From: Leyella stercorea
Lineage (GTDB): Bacteria; Bacteroidota; Bacteroidia; Bacteroidales; Bacteroidaceae
Direction of reading: 5' to 3'
NCBI RefSeq assembly: GCF_019052365.1
Contig: NZ_JAHQUY010000017.1
Location: forward strand, 1-46,066
DNA length: 46,066 nt
In this document: positions 31,918-39,963 of the stretch, one piece after another
Numbering within the stretch: the first letter of the stretch is position 1
How the letters are laid out: the number at the start of each line of letters is the position of its first letter
Made by a program: the position numbers and the translations under genes
Notes under the pieces: model-generated
Told to the model about the DNA's origin: nothing
What the model saw: only the letters and a program-made list of their open reading frames with translations
Databases searched by the model: none

Positions 31918-33423
31918 TTATCTTTTACGCGGTTTTAGCTTCAGTTGGGGTATTTTTAACTTTTCGCCAGCCTTTACACTATGGCGATTGTTAAGCACCT
32001 CGACGTAGCATTCCATGCCTTCGCCGAGATAAGCCTTACTTATCGAAGCGAGGGTCTGACCGGGCTGAACGGTCACGGTCTTGGCTACACCTACTATTAT
32101 ATATGCACCTGTGCGCACGCGTGTGTCATAGTTGTAATCGGAAGGTGTAGTGGCTGTTGAGGGTGCAACAGAAGACTGAGATGCCTTGGCTTCTGCTGCC
32201 GACTTTGACGCTGCTATAGAATCCTTCTTCGCCTTTTCTGCAGCATGCAACTCTGCAGCACGCAATGAATCATTGGACACAATCGTATCCTTAACTGCTA
32301 CAGCGGGCTGTGCATCAGCGCGCTCCGCAGCTTCCTGCTGAGCGTAAAGGCGACTCTCAAGTCGATCTATCACATGGTTTTTCTCCTCAATACGCTGATA
32401 GAGAAAGTACATGCCGATGCCAAGACTTACGAGTATAAGGAACGAAGCAATAGTGAGAACATACATAATACGCGGACTGCGCTGTCTGCATCCGCCTATT
32501 ACTATGCCTTCATCGTCTGCTTCAGGGGCTGTTGCGGTTGTTTTGTCGTCCGATTCCTCACTGCCTTCTTCTATAGTTTCAGTCTTTGGCGTCATCAGAC
32601 GGCGAGCCATATCACGATGCTCCTCTGTGTTTACAGCCTTTGATGCTGTTACAGAGGGAGATTGCGGATTGGTGGACTGACCGGTTGGTGCAGTTGGGGA
32701 CAACTGCACCCCCTGAGATTGCTCAGAAAGCGTGGGCTGGTCGGTTGATTGATCGGTTGGCTGACTGGTTGGTGCAGTTGGGGACAACTGCACCTCCTGA
32801 GTTTGCTCAGAAAGCGTATGGTGATCGGTTAATTGATCGGTTGGCTGACTGGTTGGTGCAGTTGAGGACAACTGCACCCCCTGAGGTTGCTCAGAATGTG
32901 TAGGTTGATCGGTTGATTGATCGGTTGGCTGACTGGTTGGTGCAGTTGAGGACAACTGCACCCCCTGAGGTTGCTCTGCAGGCGCTGGCTGGTCGGTTGA
33001 TTGATTGGTTGGTGCAGTTGGGGACAACTGCACCCCCTGAGGTTCCGTTTCTGTTACAGAATCAAGTTCTTCCTCGCTTTCCTCATCAATCTCAGAAAAG
33101 TCGACGCCATCGTTGAGCACGACGGTCTCGAACTGAACGAACGGACGGTTCACACGATCGCGCAGCAAGACCTCGGGAGTAAACGAAATCTTGTTGCGTC
33201 CATCGATAATGATACGTTCGCCGGTATTTACGTCGACACTGGCGCGTGCGCCAACTGCCGACACCTTGAAAGTGCCGAAGCCTTTTATCTTCACCGAACT
33301 GTCGGCGCCGTCAAGTTCTTCCTTAACGACATCGAACATTGCGCTGACAAAGTCGGAAGCGTCACCAAGCGACAAGCCGTACTTCTCGCTCAGTTCGCGA
33401 GCAAAATCGTTCACCTTAGCCAT
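31918..33423 (-). CDS. HU DNA-binding domain - repeat linker - membrane helix - LysM protein
   Basis: 501 aa. Residues 1 to about 100 are an HU/IHF-like domain (KIKGFGTFKVSAVGARASVD, NTGERI, KISFTPEVLLRDRVN). Residues about 130-265 are a Thr/Gln/Pro-rich linker built from 28-residue repeats of the type GVQLSPTAPTSQPTDQ. A single membrane helix lies at about 318-341, with basic residues (RQRSPR) before it, so the N-terminus should be cytoplasmic. A short coiled coil (EKNHVIDRLESRLYAQQEA) and an Ala/Ser-rich stretch follow, then a LysM domain at about 446-493 (VTVQPGQTLASISKAYLGEG). The protein should link DNA on one side of the inner membrane to peptidoglycan on the other. Its start overlaps the end of the HU gene by 8 bp, so the two HU chains could form a heterodimer. 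Confidence 0.88.
   Translation of the reverse strand: MAKVNDFARELSEKYGLSLGDASDFVSAMFDVVKEELDGADSSVKIKGFGTFKVSAVGARASVDVNTGERIIIDGRNKISFTPEVLLRDRVNRPFVQFETVVLNDGVDFSEIDEESEEELDSVTETEPQGVQLSPTAPTNQSTDQPAPAEQPQGVQLSSTAPTSQPTDQSTDQPTHSEQPQGVQLSSTAPTSQPTDQLTDHHTLSEQTQEVQLSPTAPTSQPTDQSTDQPTLSEQSQGVQLSPTAPTGQSTNPQSPSVTASKAVNTEEHRDMARRLMTPKTETIEEGSEESDDKTTATAPEADDEGIVIGGCRQRSPRIMYVLTIASFLILVSLGIGMYFLYQRIEEKNHVIDRLESRLYAQQEAAERADAQPAVAVKDTIVSNDSLRAAELHAAEKAKKDSIAASKSAAEAKASQSSVAPSTATTPSDYNYDTRVRTGAYIIVGVAKTVTVQPGQTLASISKAYLGEGMECYVEVLNNRHSVKAGEKLKIPQLKLKPRKR
32687..33034. repeat. In-frame tandem repeats, each with a 24-bp palindrome
   Basis: Five palindromes GGTGCAGTTG-4nt-CAACTGCACC at 32687-32710, 32771-32794, 32855-32878, 32939-32962 and 33011-33034. 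Spacings are 84, 84, 84 and 72 bp, all multiples of three, so the coding frame is kept. Loop sequences vary only GGGG/GAGG-like. The palindrome core equals that of intergenic hairpins elsewhere in the window. Confidence 0.92.
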
Positions 33424-33709
33424 TCGCGTCGTCTCCTTTCTTCATCTTGTTCTTCACGGAAGAAGCCGGCTTGAAGTTGAGCACAATCTTCGGCGGAACG
33501 AGCATACGCTGTCCCGTAGACGGATTGACAACGATGCGTTCCATGCGTTTCTTCAGTTCGAAAGTGCCGAAATCGGGCACAGACACATTCTCACCTTCAT
33601 CGAACGTAGAGGCAATAGACTCCAACACGCAACGCACCATGCGCTGAGTGTTCTCCTGCGAATATCCCGTACGACGAGACAACTCGGTGATGTATTCCTT
33701 ATTGTTCAT
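33416..33709 (-). CDS. HU-family DNA-binding protein
   Basis: 97 aa, the usual HU length. The N-terminal helices (MNNKEYITELSRRTGYSQENT) and the central strand VSVPDFGTFELKKR lead to the DNA-clasping arm NPSTGQRMLVPPK. This has the NPxTG and Pro expected for intercalation. A short basic tail ends the protein. It is a nucleoid-associated protein. The next gene overlaps by 8 bp and also starts with an HU domain, so co-expression and pairing are likely. It lies 43 bp after rimO. Confidence 0.92.
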   Translation of the reverse strand: MNNKEYITELSRRTGYSQENTQRMVRCVLESIASTFDEGENVSVPDFGTFELKKRMERIVVNPSTGQRMLVPPKIVLNFKPASSVKNKMKKGDDANG

Positions 33710-33752
33710 ATATAATATAAGGTGAGATTGTGTAAGATTGTGATGATACTAT

Positions 33753-35048
33753 TTATTCCACTTCGCCATAGAGGTCGAAGTCGTCACTGTCTGTAATGCG
33801 CACATCGTAGAACGAGCCGACACGCAGACGGCGCGTAGCCTTGATGAGCACCTCCGGGTCTACCTCCGGCGAGCAGAACTCTGTACGACCTACATAGTAA
33901 TCGCCCTCCTTGCGGTCGATGATGGTCTTTAGAACGCTGCCTACCTTGGCCGCTTCCATCTCAGCACTGATGCGCTGCTGCACAGCCATGAGCTTGTCGA
34001 GACGGCGCTGCTTAACCTCAGCAGGCACATCGTCCTCGTAATGTTCGGCGCTATATGTGCCTTCCTCCTCTGAGTAGGCGAAAGCACCCATACGCTCGAA
34101 GCGTGCCCACTTCACGAACTCTACAAGTTCCTTGAAGTCTTCCTCTGTCTCGCCAGGGAATCCGACGAGCAGCGTTGTGCGCAGATGCAGACCCGGCACC
34201 TCCTTGCGGATGCGCTCGATGAACTCCATTGTTTCTGCCTTAGTAACATGGCGGTGCATACGTGTGAGCATATTGTCGGAGATGTGCTGCAGAGCAATGT
34301 CGAGATACTTGCATACGTTAGGCTTCTCGCGAATAACGTCGAGCAGTTCGAATGGGAACTGGTTAGGATAAGCGTAGTGCAGACGAATCCACTTCACGCC
34401 TTTTATATCTGCAATGTCCGAGATAAGATCGGCGATGTGACGCTTGCCGTCGATGTCCACACCATAATATGTGAGTTCCTGAGCGATTATCTGGAATTCC
34501 TTCACGCCATTAGCCACGAGTTCACGCACTTCCTCCAGAATTTCCTCCTTCGGACGGCTGACATGCTTACCGGTGATGATAGGTATAGCACAATAAGCAC
34601 AACGGCGGTCGCATCCCTCGCTAATCTTTATGTAAGCATAGTGATGCGGCGTAGTGATATGGCGAGCGCCAGAGCATGTAGGCTCTTCGGGTTTGCCGAG
34701 GTCGGTAAGCAACTGCTTGAAGTTGAACTTGCCGTAATATTTGTCCACCTGCGGAATCTCCTCCTCGAGCTCCTTCTGATAGCGCTGCGAGAGACAACCC
34801 ATAACGAAGAGTTTGCTTATCTTGCCCTCTTCCTTAGCCTGAACGAGTTCGAGAATGGTGTCGATGCTCTCCTGCTTTGCGTCCTCAATGAAGCCGCAAG
34901 TGTTGATAACAACAATTTCGCCCTCGATACGCTTTGCATCGTGGGTGCAATGATATCCAGCCTGCTCGAAAAGTGTCATCAGCTTCTCGCTGTCGACAAG
35001 GTTCTTTGAGCAGCCCATGGTTATAATGTCTACCTGTCCTTTCTTCAT
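33753..35048 (-). CDS. rimO: Ribosomal protein S12 methylthiotransferase RimO
   Basis: 431 aa. Three domains: an N-terminal UPF0004 domain with Cys residues for a second cluster (MGCSKNLVDSE, NTCGFIEDAKQES, GCLSQRY), a radical-SAM core with Cys146, Cys150 and Cys153 in CDRRCAYCAIP, and a C-terminal TRAM domain. It adds a methylthio group to the beta carbon of a conserved aspartate of S12. The segment VGFPGETEEDF is typical of this enzyme group; RimO is preferred over MiaB because of the short N-terminus and the LTYYGVDIDGKR region. It lies 2 bp after ftsY. Confidence 0.93.
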   Translation of the reverse strand: MKKGQVDIITMGCSKNLVDSEKLMTLFEQAGYHCTHDAKRIEGEIVVINTCGFIEDAKQESIDTILELVQAKEEGKISKLFVMGCLSQRYQKELEEEIPQVDKYYGKFNFKQLLTDLGKPEEPTCSGARHITTPHHYAYIKISEGCDRRCAYCAIPIITGKHVSRPKEEILEEVRELVANGVKEFQIIAQELTYYGVDIDGKRHIADLISDIADIKGVKWIRLHYAYPNQFPFELLDVIREKPNVCKYLDIALQHISDNMLTRMHRHVTKAETMEFIERIRKEVPGLHLRTTLLVGFPGETEEDFKELVEFVKWARFERMGAFAYSEEEGTYSAEHYEDDVPAEVKQRRLDKLMAVQQRISAEMEAAKVGSVLKTIIDRKEGDYYVGRTEFCSPEVDPEVLIKATRRLRVGSFYDVRITDSDDFDLYGEVE

Positions 35049-35050
35049 AA

Positions 35051-36004
35051 TTACTTCTTGAACAACGAATCGACGAACTGACGCTTGTTGAAAAGCTGCA
35101 ATGCCTCCATCGACTCGCCGAGTCCGATATACTTCACCGGCACCTTAAGCTGGTCGCTGATGCCGATAACCACACCACCCTTCGCTGTTCCGTCGAGTTT
35201 AGTGATGGCAAGCGATGTGATCTGTGTAACCTGCGAGAACTGCTTTGCCTGTTCGAAAGCGTTCTGACCGGTACTGCCGTCGAGCACGAGCAGCACTTCG
35301 TCGGGTGCTTCGGGCAGCACCTTCTTCATAACATCCTTTATCTTCTTCAGCTCGTTCATCAAGCCCACCTTGTTGTGCAGACGTCCTGCGGTGTCGATGA
35401 TTACGACGTCGGCGCCATTAGCCTTAGCCGAAGACAGGGTATCGAAAGCTACGGAGGCAGGGTCGGCACCCATCTGCTGCTTCACAACGGGCACACCGAC
35501 GCGCTCGCCCCAGATGCAAATCTGCTCTACGGCAGCAGCACGGAATGTGTCGGCAGCACCGAGATACACCTTCTTGCCCGATTTCTTGAACTGATAAGCC
35601 AGTTTGCCAATGGTGGTTGTCTTGCCAACGCCGTTCACACCTACAACAAGAATTACGTAAGGACGATGATCGGTAGGCAATTCCCAATCCTCGTTATCAG
35701 CAGTGTTATTCTCGGTGAGCAGCGATGCAATCTCGTCGCGCATGATATTGTTAAGTTCCGACGTAGACACATACTTGTCGCGTGCCACACGTTCCTCGAT
35801 GCGCTTGATAATCTTCAGGGTTGTGTCAACACCGATATCCGATGTGATAAGAGCCTCCTCAAGATTATCGAGCACTTCGTCGTCGACAGTAGACTTACCC
35901 ATGACAGCACGAGAAATCTTGTCGAAGACGCTGTGTTTTGTCTTCTCCAGACCATTGTCAAGAACTTCTTTCTTGTTCTTATTAAAAAATCCAAAAATTC
36001 CCAT
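35051..36004 (-). CDS. ftsY: Signal recognition particle receptor FtsY
   Basis: 317 aa, a short FtsY without a long acidic A domain, as usual in Bacteroidota. An N domain helical bundle (about 20-95) is followed by the G domain: P-loop GVNGVGKTTTIGKLA (about 117-131), AADTFRAAAVEQ, DTAGRLHNK and TKLDGTAKGG. It receives the SRP-ribosome complex at the inner membrane. First gene of ftsY-rimO-HU-HU/LysM, with its promoter inside a duplicated intergenic repeat. The unit joins membrane-protein targeting, ribosome modification and nucleoid proteins. Confidence 0.96.
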   Translation of the reverse strand: MGIFGFFNKNKKEVLDNGLEKTKHSVFDKISRAVMGKSTVDDEVLDNLEEALITSDIGVDTTLKIIKRIEERVARDKYVSTSELNNIMRDEIASLLTENNTADNEDWELPTDHRPYVILVVGVNGVGKTTTIGKLAYQFKKSGKKVYLGAADTFRAAAVEQICIWGERVGVPVVKQQMGADPASVAFDTLSSAKANGADVVIIDTAGRLHNKVGLMNELKKIKDVMKKVLPEAPDEVLLVLDGSTGQNAFEQAKQFSQVTQITSLAITKLDGTAKGGVVIGISDQLKVPVKYIGLGESMEALQLFNKRQFVDSLFKK

Positions 36005-36021
36005 ATAACGTTATTTGTATG

Positions 36022-36052
36022 CAAAGATAGTGCAAATCGAAGACAATACAAA
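36022..36052 (-). promoter_or_regulatory. Promoter of ftsY operon
   Basis: Minus-strand TTTG (36052-36049), 19-bp spacer, TATCTTTG (36029-36022). It lies wholly inside the first copy of a duplicated repeat, so the promoter is part of the repeat. Confidence 0.78.
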
Positions 36053-36140
36053 ATATGCTCGCATATTTTTATTGTTGAGATGCAGCCTATCTTATTTAGA
36101 GATAGTGCAAATCGAAGACCTATGCTCGCATATTTTTATT
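36025..36140. repeat. Duplicated promoter-bearing intergenic repeat
   Basis: AGATAGTGCAAATCGAAGAC occurs at 36025-36044 and 36100-36119; TATGCTCGCATATTTTTATT follows each copy at 36054-36073 and 36121-36140. The second copy lacks a 9-bp stretch that contains the -33 box, and its -7 box is altered, so only the first copy should be an active promoter. AAGATAG...CTATCTT brackets the first unit as an inverted pair. Confidence 0.85.
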
Positions 36141-37056
36141 ACTTCAGTTCCACGACCATACCCTCACGCGTCAGTTCAGACGCAGGGAACACAGCGCGAG
36201 CCTCATCAAGAAGCACCTGCTCATTGTCGTATTTAGAGCTGTAATGACCAAGCAGCAGACGTCCTGCGTGAGCGTCGCGAGCCACCTGCGCCGCCTGCGC
36301 CGCCGTACTATGACAATACTTCGCAGCCTTCTCCGCATCCTCCGTAGCATACGTCGTCTCGTGATAGATGCACGTTGTGCCCTCAAGCTGCTTGTGCAGT
36401 TCGGGCAGATAGCAAGTATCGCTGCAGTAAGCATAACTGCGCGGCGGGTCGGCAGGGTGTGTCAGTCTACTGCTCGGTATCACGTTGCCGTCTTCGTCAG
36501 TCCACGACGCGCCGTTCTTTATGTTGTTTATCTGCGACACGGGGATATGGTAGAAGTCTATCATGTCGCGGCGTATATGCGGCAGCGTCGGCTTCTCGCG
36601 GAAGAGGAAACCGGCGCACGGCTCACGATGCTTCAGCGGAATAGACTCGACAGTCAGACTGCGATCCTCGTAGATGACAGCACGCTTCTTCGTATCGACG
36701 GCATGAAACTGTATCTCGTAGTCGAAATCGTTGCAGAATGTCTCCAGCAGCATGTCGAGCACCGGCTTCAGTTCTTTCGGCGCATAGATAGCGAGCGGCA
36801 TGGTGCGTCCGAGCAAGCCGAACGACGAGAGCATACCGATGAGTCCGAAGCAATGGTCGCCGTGAATATGACTGATGAACACAGCGCAAAGGCGGTTGAA
36901 GCCTATCTTCGAACGGCGCATCTGCAGCTGAGTGCCCTCACCGCAATCGACGAGAAACTGCTTCTCGCGTATCTCCACCACCTGCGCCGAAGGATTATGG
37001 CGCAACGTGGGCAGCGCACTGCCGCAACCAAGTATATGTATCTTGAATGGTTCCAT
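36139..37056 (-). CDS. rnz: Ribonuclease Z
   Basis: 305 aa, the short RNase Z type. The metallo-beta-lactamase motif SHIHGDHCFG lies at about residues 61-70, preceded by FLVDCGEGTQLQMRR. Further ligands follow in SDTCYLPEL (about 215) and LGHYSSKYDNE near the C-terminus (about 268). A flexible exosite arm lies in between. It makes the 3' cut on tRNA precursors. The stop codon overlaps the end of the second copy of the intergenic repeat. Confidence 0.95.
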   Translation of the reverse strand: MEPFKIHILGCGSALPTLRHNPSAQVVEIREKQFLVDCGEGTQLQMRRSKIGFNRLCAVFISHIHGDHCFGLIGMLSSFGLLGRTMPLAIYAPKELKPVLDMLLETFCNDFDYEIQFHAVDTKKRAVIYEDRSLTVESIPLKHREPCAGFLFREKPTLPHIRRDMIDFYHIPVSQINNIKNGASWTDEDGNVIPSSRLTHPADPPRSYAYCSDTCYLPELHKQLEGTTCIYHETTYATEDAEKAAKYCHSTAAQAAQVARDAHAGRLLLGHYSSKYDNEQVLLDEARAVFPASELTREGMVVELK

Positions 37057-37137
37057 AGTTTTACACTATCTCCACTTGTTTTTCTTACTTCTTTCGTTTA
37101 AGAGCAGAGATTATTCTTTCGTTTAAAGAGCGGCTCT

Positions 37138-37731
37138 CTACTTCTGTCTCTTGAATGTAAAGATTCCGTTTGCGTTCTCCAGATAGAGCGAGTCGGCGCT
37201 CAGACCATCGATGGCGAATGTGTCGCGGTTGAGCAGCAGACTTCCGTTGAGAATCTTCCATGAAGTCCACGGATTGGTTTCGGCCTTAACGGCAGAGTGC
37301 ACCGTTCCGCCCTCCTCTATCGTGAAGTTCTTGTCGATGCTTGTCCAATGTCCGAGCAGCGATGTAACGTTTATCACTCTGTCAGCCACCAGTTCGTCAG
37401 CCGTCTTATGACCCGTCACAGCCATCTTGTCGCCAGCCATGAGTCCGCCTTTCACGTCAGACGGAGTCTCCACCTCGGTCTCTGCATCCTGATCGAGAAG
37501 CGTATAGACGAGCGTGTCGCCGGCAGACGTAATCAGTTCGAGCGAGTGCATTGATGTACCTTCGCCACACACGCCGTAGACGGTGGTGTCGTTCACCTCC
37601 TCAGCCTCGGCTGCATTCTCCGGCTGCGCTTTCTCCGGCTTGCCGTTGCAGGCAGCCATAAGCAAGGCGAGGAACAGAAGTGCTACGCCTCCCTTACAGA
37701 AAGGGCGCAGCAATATTTCAAGACTCTTCAT
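37138..37731 (-). CDS. Lipocalin-like lipoprotein
   Basis: 197 aa from the ATG at 37731; a longer frame from 37794 would overlap mazG. The lipoprotein signal ends in the lipobox LMAAC. A low-complexity acidic linker (PENAAEAEE) leads to a beta-rich body with two parts: a small barrel-like domain with VTGHKTADELVADRVINVTS, and a C-terminal lipocalin-like segment, GHWTSIDKNFTIEEGG ... KILNGSLLLN ... SADSLYLENANG. Such proteins are common in Bacteroidota; function unknown. It starts 20 bp after mazG. Confidence 0.8.
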   Translation of the reverse strand: MKSLEILLRPFCKGGVALLFLALLMAACNGKPEKAQPENAAEAEEVNDTTVYGVCGEGTSMHSLELITSAGDTLVYTLLDQDAETEVETPSDVKGGLMAGDKMAVTGHKTADELVADRVINVTSLLGHWTSIDKNFTIEEGGTVHSAVKAETNPWTSWKILNGSLLLNRDTFAIDGLSADSLYLENANGIFTFKRQK

Positions 37732-37750
37732 AATATCCTTATTTAAATGG

Positions 37751-38599
37751 TTATTCGTTGTTTTTCGCCTCATTCCAGAGCGCGTCCATCTCACCGAGCG
37801 TCATATCCTTCAGCGGTTTGCCAATCTTTATGCTGTGCTGCTCAATATAGTTGAAGCGGCGAATGAACTTGGCGTTTGTCTTTTCGAGAGCCGTGTCCGG
37901 ATTAATCTTGTATAGACGTGCAGCGTTGATGAGCGAGAAGAGGAAGTCGCCGAACTCCTCTGTAGAGCGCTCCTTGTCCTCACGGCGCAGTTCAGCCTCC
38001 AGTTCGCCGAGTTCCTCGCGCACCTTAGCCCATACATCGCCCTTGTCTTCCCAGTCGAAGCCCACATTGCGCGCCTTGTCCTGCACGCGGTAAGCCTTGA
38101 TGAGCGACGGCAGAGCGTCGGGCACACCGGCAAGCACACTCTTGTTGCCGTCCTTCTCCTTCAGCTTCAGCTGCTCCCACTTCTCCGTCACCTGCTGCGA
38201 AGTCTTCGCCGTGTTCTCCAGATGCTCGTCAGCCTGCTCGCCGTAAGGCAGCGGCTTCGGGTCGGGCGCACCCACCTGCGACGGATGATATACATGCGGA
38301 TGGCGGTAGATGAGTTTGTCTACGAGCTTGTCGCACACGTCGGCGATGTCAAACTCGCCCTTCTCCTCTCCGATTCGTGCGTAGAAGCCCACGTGCAGCA
38401 GCACGTCGCCAAGCTCCTTGCAGATGTTCGGCTCGTCGTCTTTCAGCAGAGCGTCGCACAGTTCGTAAGTTTCTTCTATGGTATTCGGGCGCAACGACTC
38501 ATTAGTCTGCTTGCGGTCCCACGGGCATTTCTCGCGCAATGTGTCGAGCACATCGAGCATACGTCCGAACGCTTTCAGTTTTTCTTCTCTTGTATGCAT
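37751..38599 (-). CDS. mazG: MazG nucleoside triphosphate pyrophosphohydrolase
   Basis: 282 aa, two tandem MazG domains. Hallmarks: CPWDRKQTNESLRPNTIEETYE (about 25-46), EELGDVLLHVGFYAR, and in the second domain VREELGELEAEL and EEFGDFLFSLINAARL. It hydrolyses NTPs to NMP and pyrophosphate, limiting aberrant nucleotides and (p)ppGpp-linked stress. The first-domain motif is typical of housekeeping MazG, not of a toxin locus. It is divergent from pabA; both promoters share a 100-bp gap. Confidence 0.94.
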   Translation of the reverse strand: MHTREEKLKAFGRMLDVLDTLREKCPWDRKQTNESLRPNTIEETYELCDALLKDDEPNICKELGDVLLHVGFYARIGEEKGEFDIADVCDKLVDKLIYRHPHVYHPSQVGAPDPKPLPYGEQADEHLENTAKTSQQVTEKWEQLKLKEKDGNKSVLAGVPDALPSLIKAYRVQDKARNVGFDWEDKGDVWAKVREELGELEAELRREDKERSTEEFGDFLFSLINAARLYKINPDTALEKTNAKFIRRFNYIEQHSIKIGKPLKDMTLGEMDALWNEAKNNE

Positions 38600-38644
38600 T
38601 TTTTACGATATAAAAACTCTGGTTGTTGTTGTATATAATTTCTG

Positions 38645-38652
38645 CAAAGTTA
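38645..38652 (-). promoter_or_regulatory. -7 box of mazG
   Basis: Minus-strand TAACTTTG fits TAnnTTTG, 46 bp upstream of the start. The -33 region is degenerate (TCTG). Confidence 0.55.
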
Positions 38653-38662
38653 CAAATAAAAT

Positions 38663-38693
38663 TTTGATATTCAGAAATATTGTAATACCTTTG
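38663..38693 (+). promoter_or_regulatory. Promoter of pabA, implies leaderless mRNA
   Basis: TTTG (38663-38666), 19-bp spacer, TACCTTTG (38686-38693). The ATG at 38699 lies 5 nt after the -7 box, where transcription itself should begin. Confidence 0.75.
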
Positions 38694-38698
38694 TTTGT

Positions 38699-39271
38699 AT
38701 GAATATACTACTCATTGACAATTACGACTCTTTCACATACAATCTATTTCAGTACATAACCGAAGAAGGAGGCGCTGATATGAACGTAACCGTTTGGCGT
38801 AACGACCGCTTCGAGCTTGACGACGTGGAGCGTTTCGACAAGATTATACTCTCGCCTGGTCCGGGCGTGCCCGACGAGGCTGGCTTGCTGAAAGCCGTCA
38901 TACGCCGGTACGCTCCAACGAAGCCCATTCTTGGCGTTTGCCTCGGCGAGCAGGCTATCGGCGAAGTGTTCGGCGCCGAGATTCTCAATCTGCCAACGGT
39001 GTTCCACGGCATACAGTCGAAGGTGAGCATCGTTGCCGACGATTATATCTTCAGCGATATGCCCGACAACATACTTGTGGGTCGCTACCACTCGTGGGTT
39101 GTGAAGCGGAACAAATTTCCTGCCGAACTGGAAGTGACGGCATTGAGCGAAGAAGGACTGGTAATGGCGCTAAGACACCGCACCTACGATGTGCACGGCA
39201 TACAGTTCCACCCTGAATCGATACTCACTCCGGAAGGAAGGCGCATGATTCGCAACTTTATCACTCATTAG
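38699..39271 (+). CDS. pabA: Aminodeoxychorismate/anthranilate synthase glutamine amidotransferase
   Basis: 190 aa. The class I amidotransferase triad is visible: Cys81 in GVCLGEQAIGE, and His/Glu in HGIQFHPESILTPEG near the C-terminus. The residue after the nucleophile motif is Glu84 where His is more common. It supplies ammonia to PabB (and possibly TrpE). The clustered pabB and pabC on the opposite strand favour the folate role. Its stop codon overlaps the stop of the convergent pabC gene by 4 bp. It probably has no 5' leader. Confidence 0.92.
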   Translation: MNILLIDNYDSFTYNLFQYITEEGGADMNVTVWRNDRFELDDVERFDKIILSPGPGVPDEAGLLKAVIRRYAPTKPILGVCLGEQAIGEVFGAEILNLPTVFHGIQSKVSIVADDYIFSDMPDNILVGRYHSWVVKRNKFPAELEVTALSEEGLVMALRHRTYDVHGIQFHPESILTPEGRRMIRNFITH

Positions 39272-39951
39272 AAGTCGGTACGTAGCGGACGGAATCTGAT
39301 TGGACGGCGAACGGAATCTGATTGGATGGCGGACGGAATCTGATTGGACGGCGGACGGAATCCGATGACATTCTCTAAGGCTATTTCACGCTCACCCAAA
39401 TCAATCATAGCGTTGATGAGGCTCACTTTCTGCGCTTTCATCAACGCTTCTACGCTTATATCCGCTTCTTTCAGGATGTGCTTTTCGAGCAGACTGGCGC
39501 GCTTTGTGCCCTTGAGAAGCGGATGTCTGGGCGTAAGCCATTGCTCGCCGTCGAACACAGCGATGTTTGTGAACGAGGTGTCCGTAACCAGCCCGTTCTT
39601 TACGATTATTATCTCGTCGCAGTCGCCTTTCTGTGCTGTAAGACGATTAAGACTACTGCGGTCTGCGCTCTTGAACGAGTAGTCTATCCGGTCGTCCACA
39701 ACCACCTTCAGACTGCGTATCTCGCGCATTGTATAGGGTGCGTATTGCACATCTACAACGCCCTGCCCATCGTACAAGACCCTTGCCTTGTAGAACTGCA
39801 TGTCGGGCGTGGGCGACAGTACGTCGGCGAACGCAGGCACCGACGCATCAGCAAAGAAGTGGCGCATCGTGCGGCACATTCTTGACTGATGAAAACTTAG
39901 GTTCAGCGCCTTTCCGTCCTTTATCTTTATTGTTTCTACAAACTGCTGCAT
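39268..39951 (-). CDS. pabC: Aminodeoxychorismate lyase-like class IV aminotransferase with repeat-encoded tail
   Basis: 227 aa from the ATG at 39951; a GTG at 39957 is possible. The class IV PLP fold is seen: the probable PLP lysine Lys95 in YSFKSADRSSLNRL, then DEIIIVKNGLVTDTSFTNIAVF and TPRHPLLKGTKRASLLE. It turns aminodeoxychorismate into p-aminobenzoate and pyruvate. The natural fold seems to end near ENVIGF; the last ~30 residues (RPPSNQIPSAIQSDS...) are encoded by a 22-bp tandem repeat read in shifting frames. The gene follows pabB by about 12 bp and ends inside the pabA stop codon. Confidence 0.85.
   Translation of the reverse strand: MQQFVETIKIKDGKALNLSFHQSRMCRTMRHFFADASVPAFADVLSPTPDMQFYKARVLYDGQGVVDVQYAPYTMREIRSLKVVVDDRIDYSFKSADRSSLNRLTAQKGDCDEIIIVKNGLVTDTSFTNIAVFDGEQWLTPRHPLLKGTKRASLLEKHILKEADISVEALMKAQKVSLINAMIDLGEREIALENVIGFRPPSNQIPSAIQSDSVRRPIRFRPLRTDF
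39285..39365. repeat. 22-bp tandem repeat at the pabC 3' end
   Basis: Units start at 39285, 39307, 39329 and 39351 (last partial): GCGGACGGAATCTGATTGGACG with one or two changes. Because 22 is not a multiple of three, gaining or losing a unit changes the reading frame and the C-terminus of PabC. Confidence 0.9.
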
Positions 39952-39963
39952 TATCACTTGCGT

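Noticed and set aside
32687..33034. Possible CRISPR array
   Set aside because: Units are 84 bp, in frame, adjacent without unique spacers and inside a coding gene; no cas genes are near.
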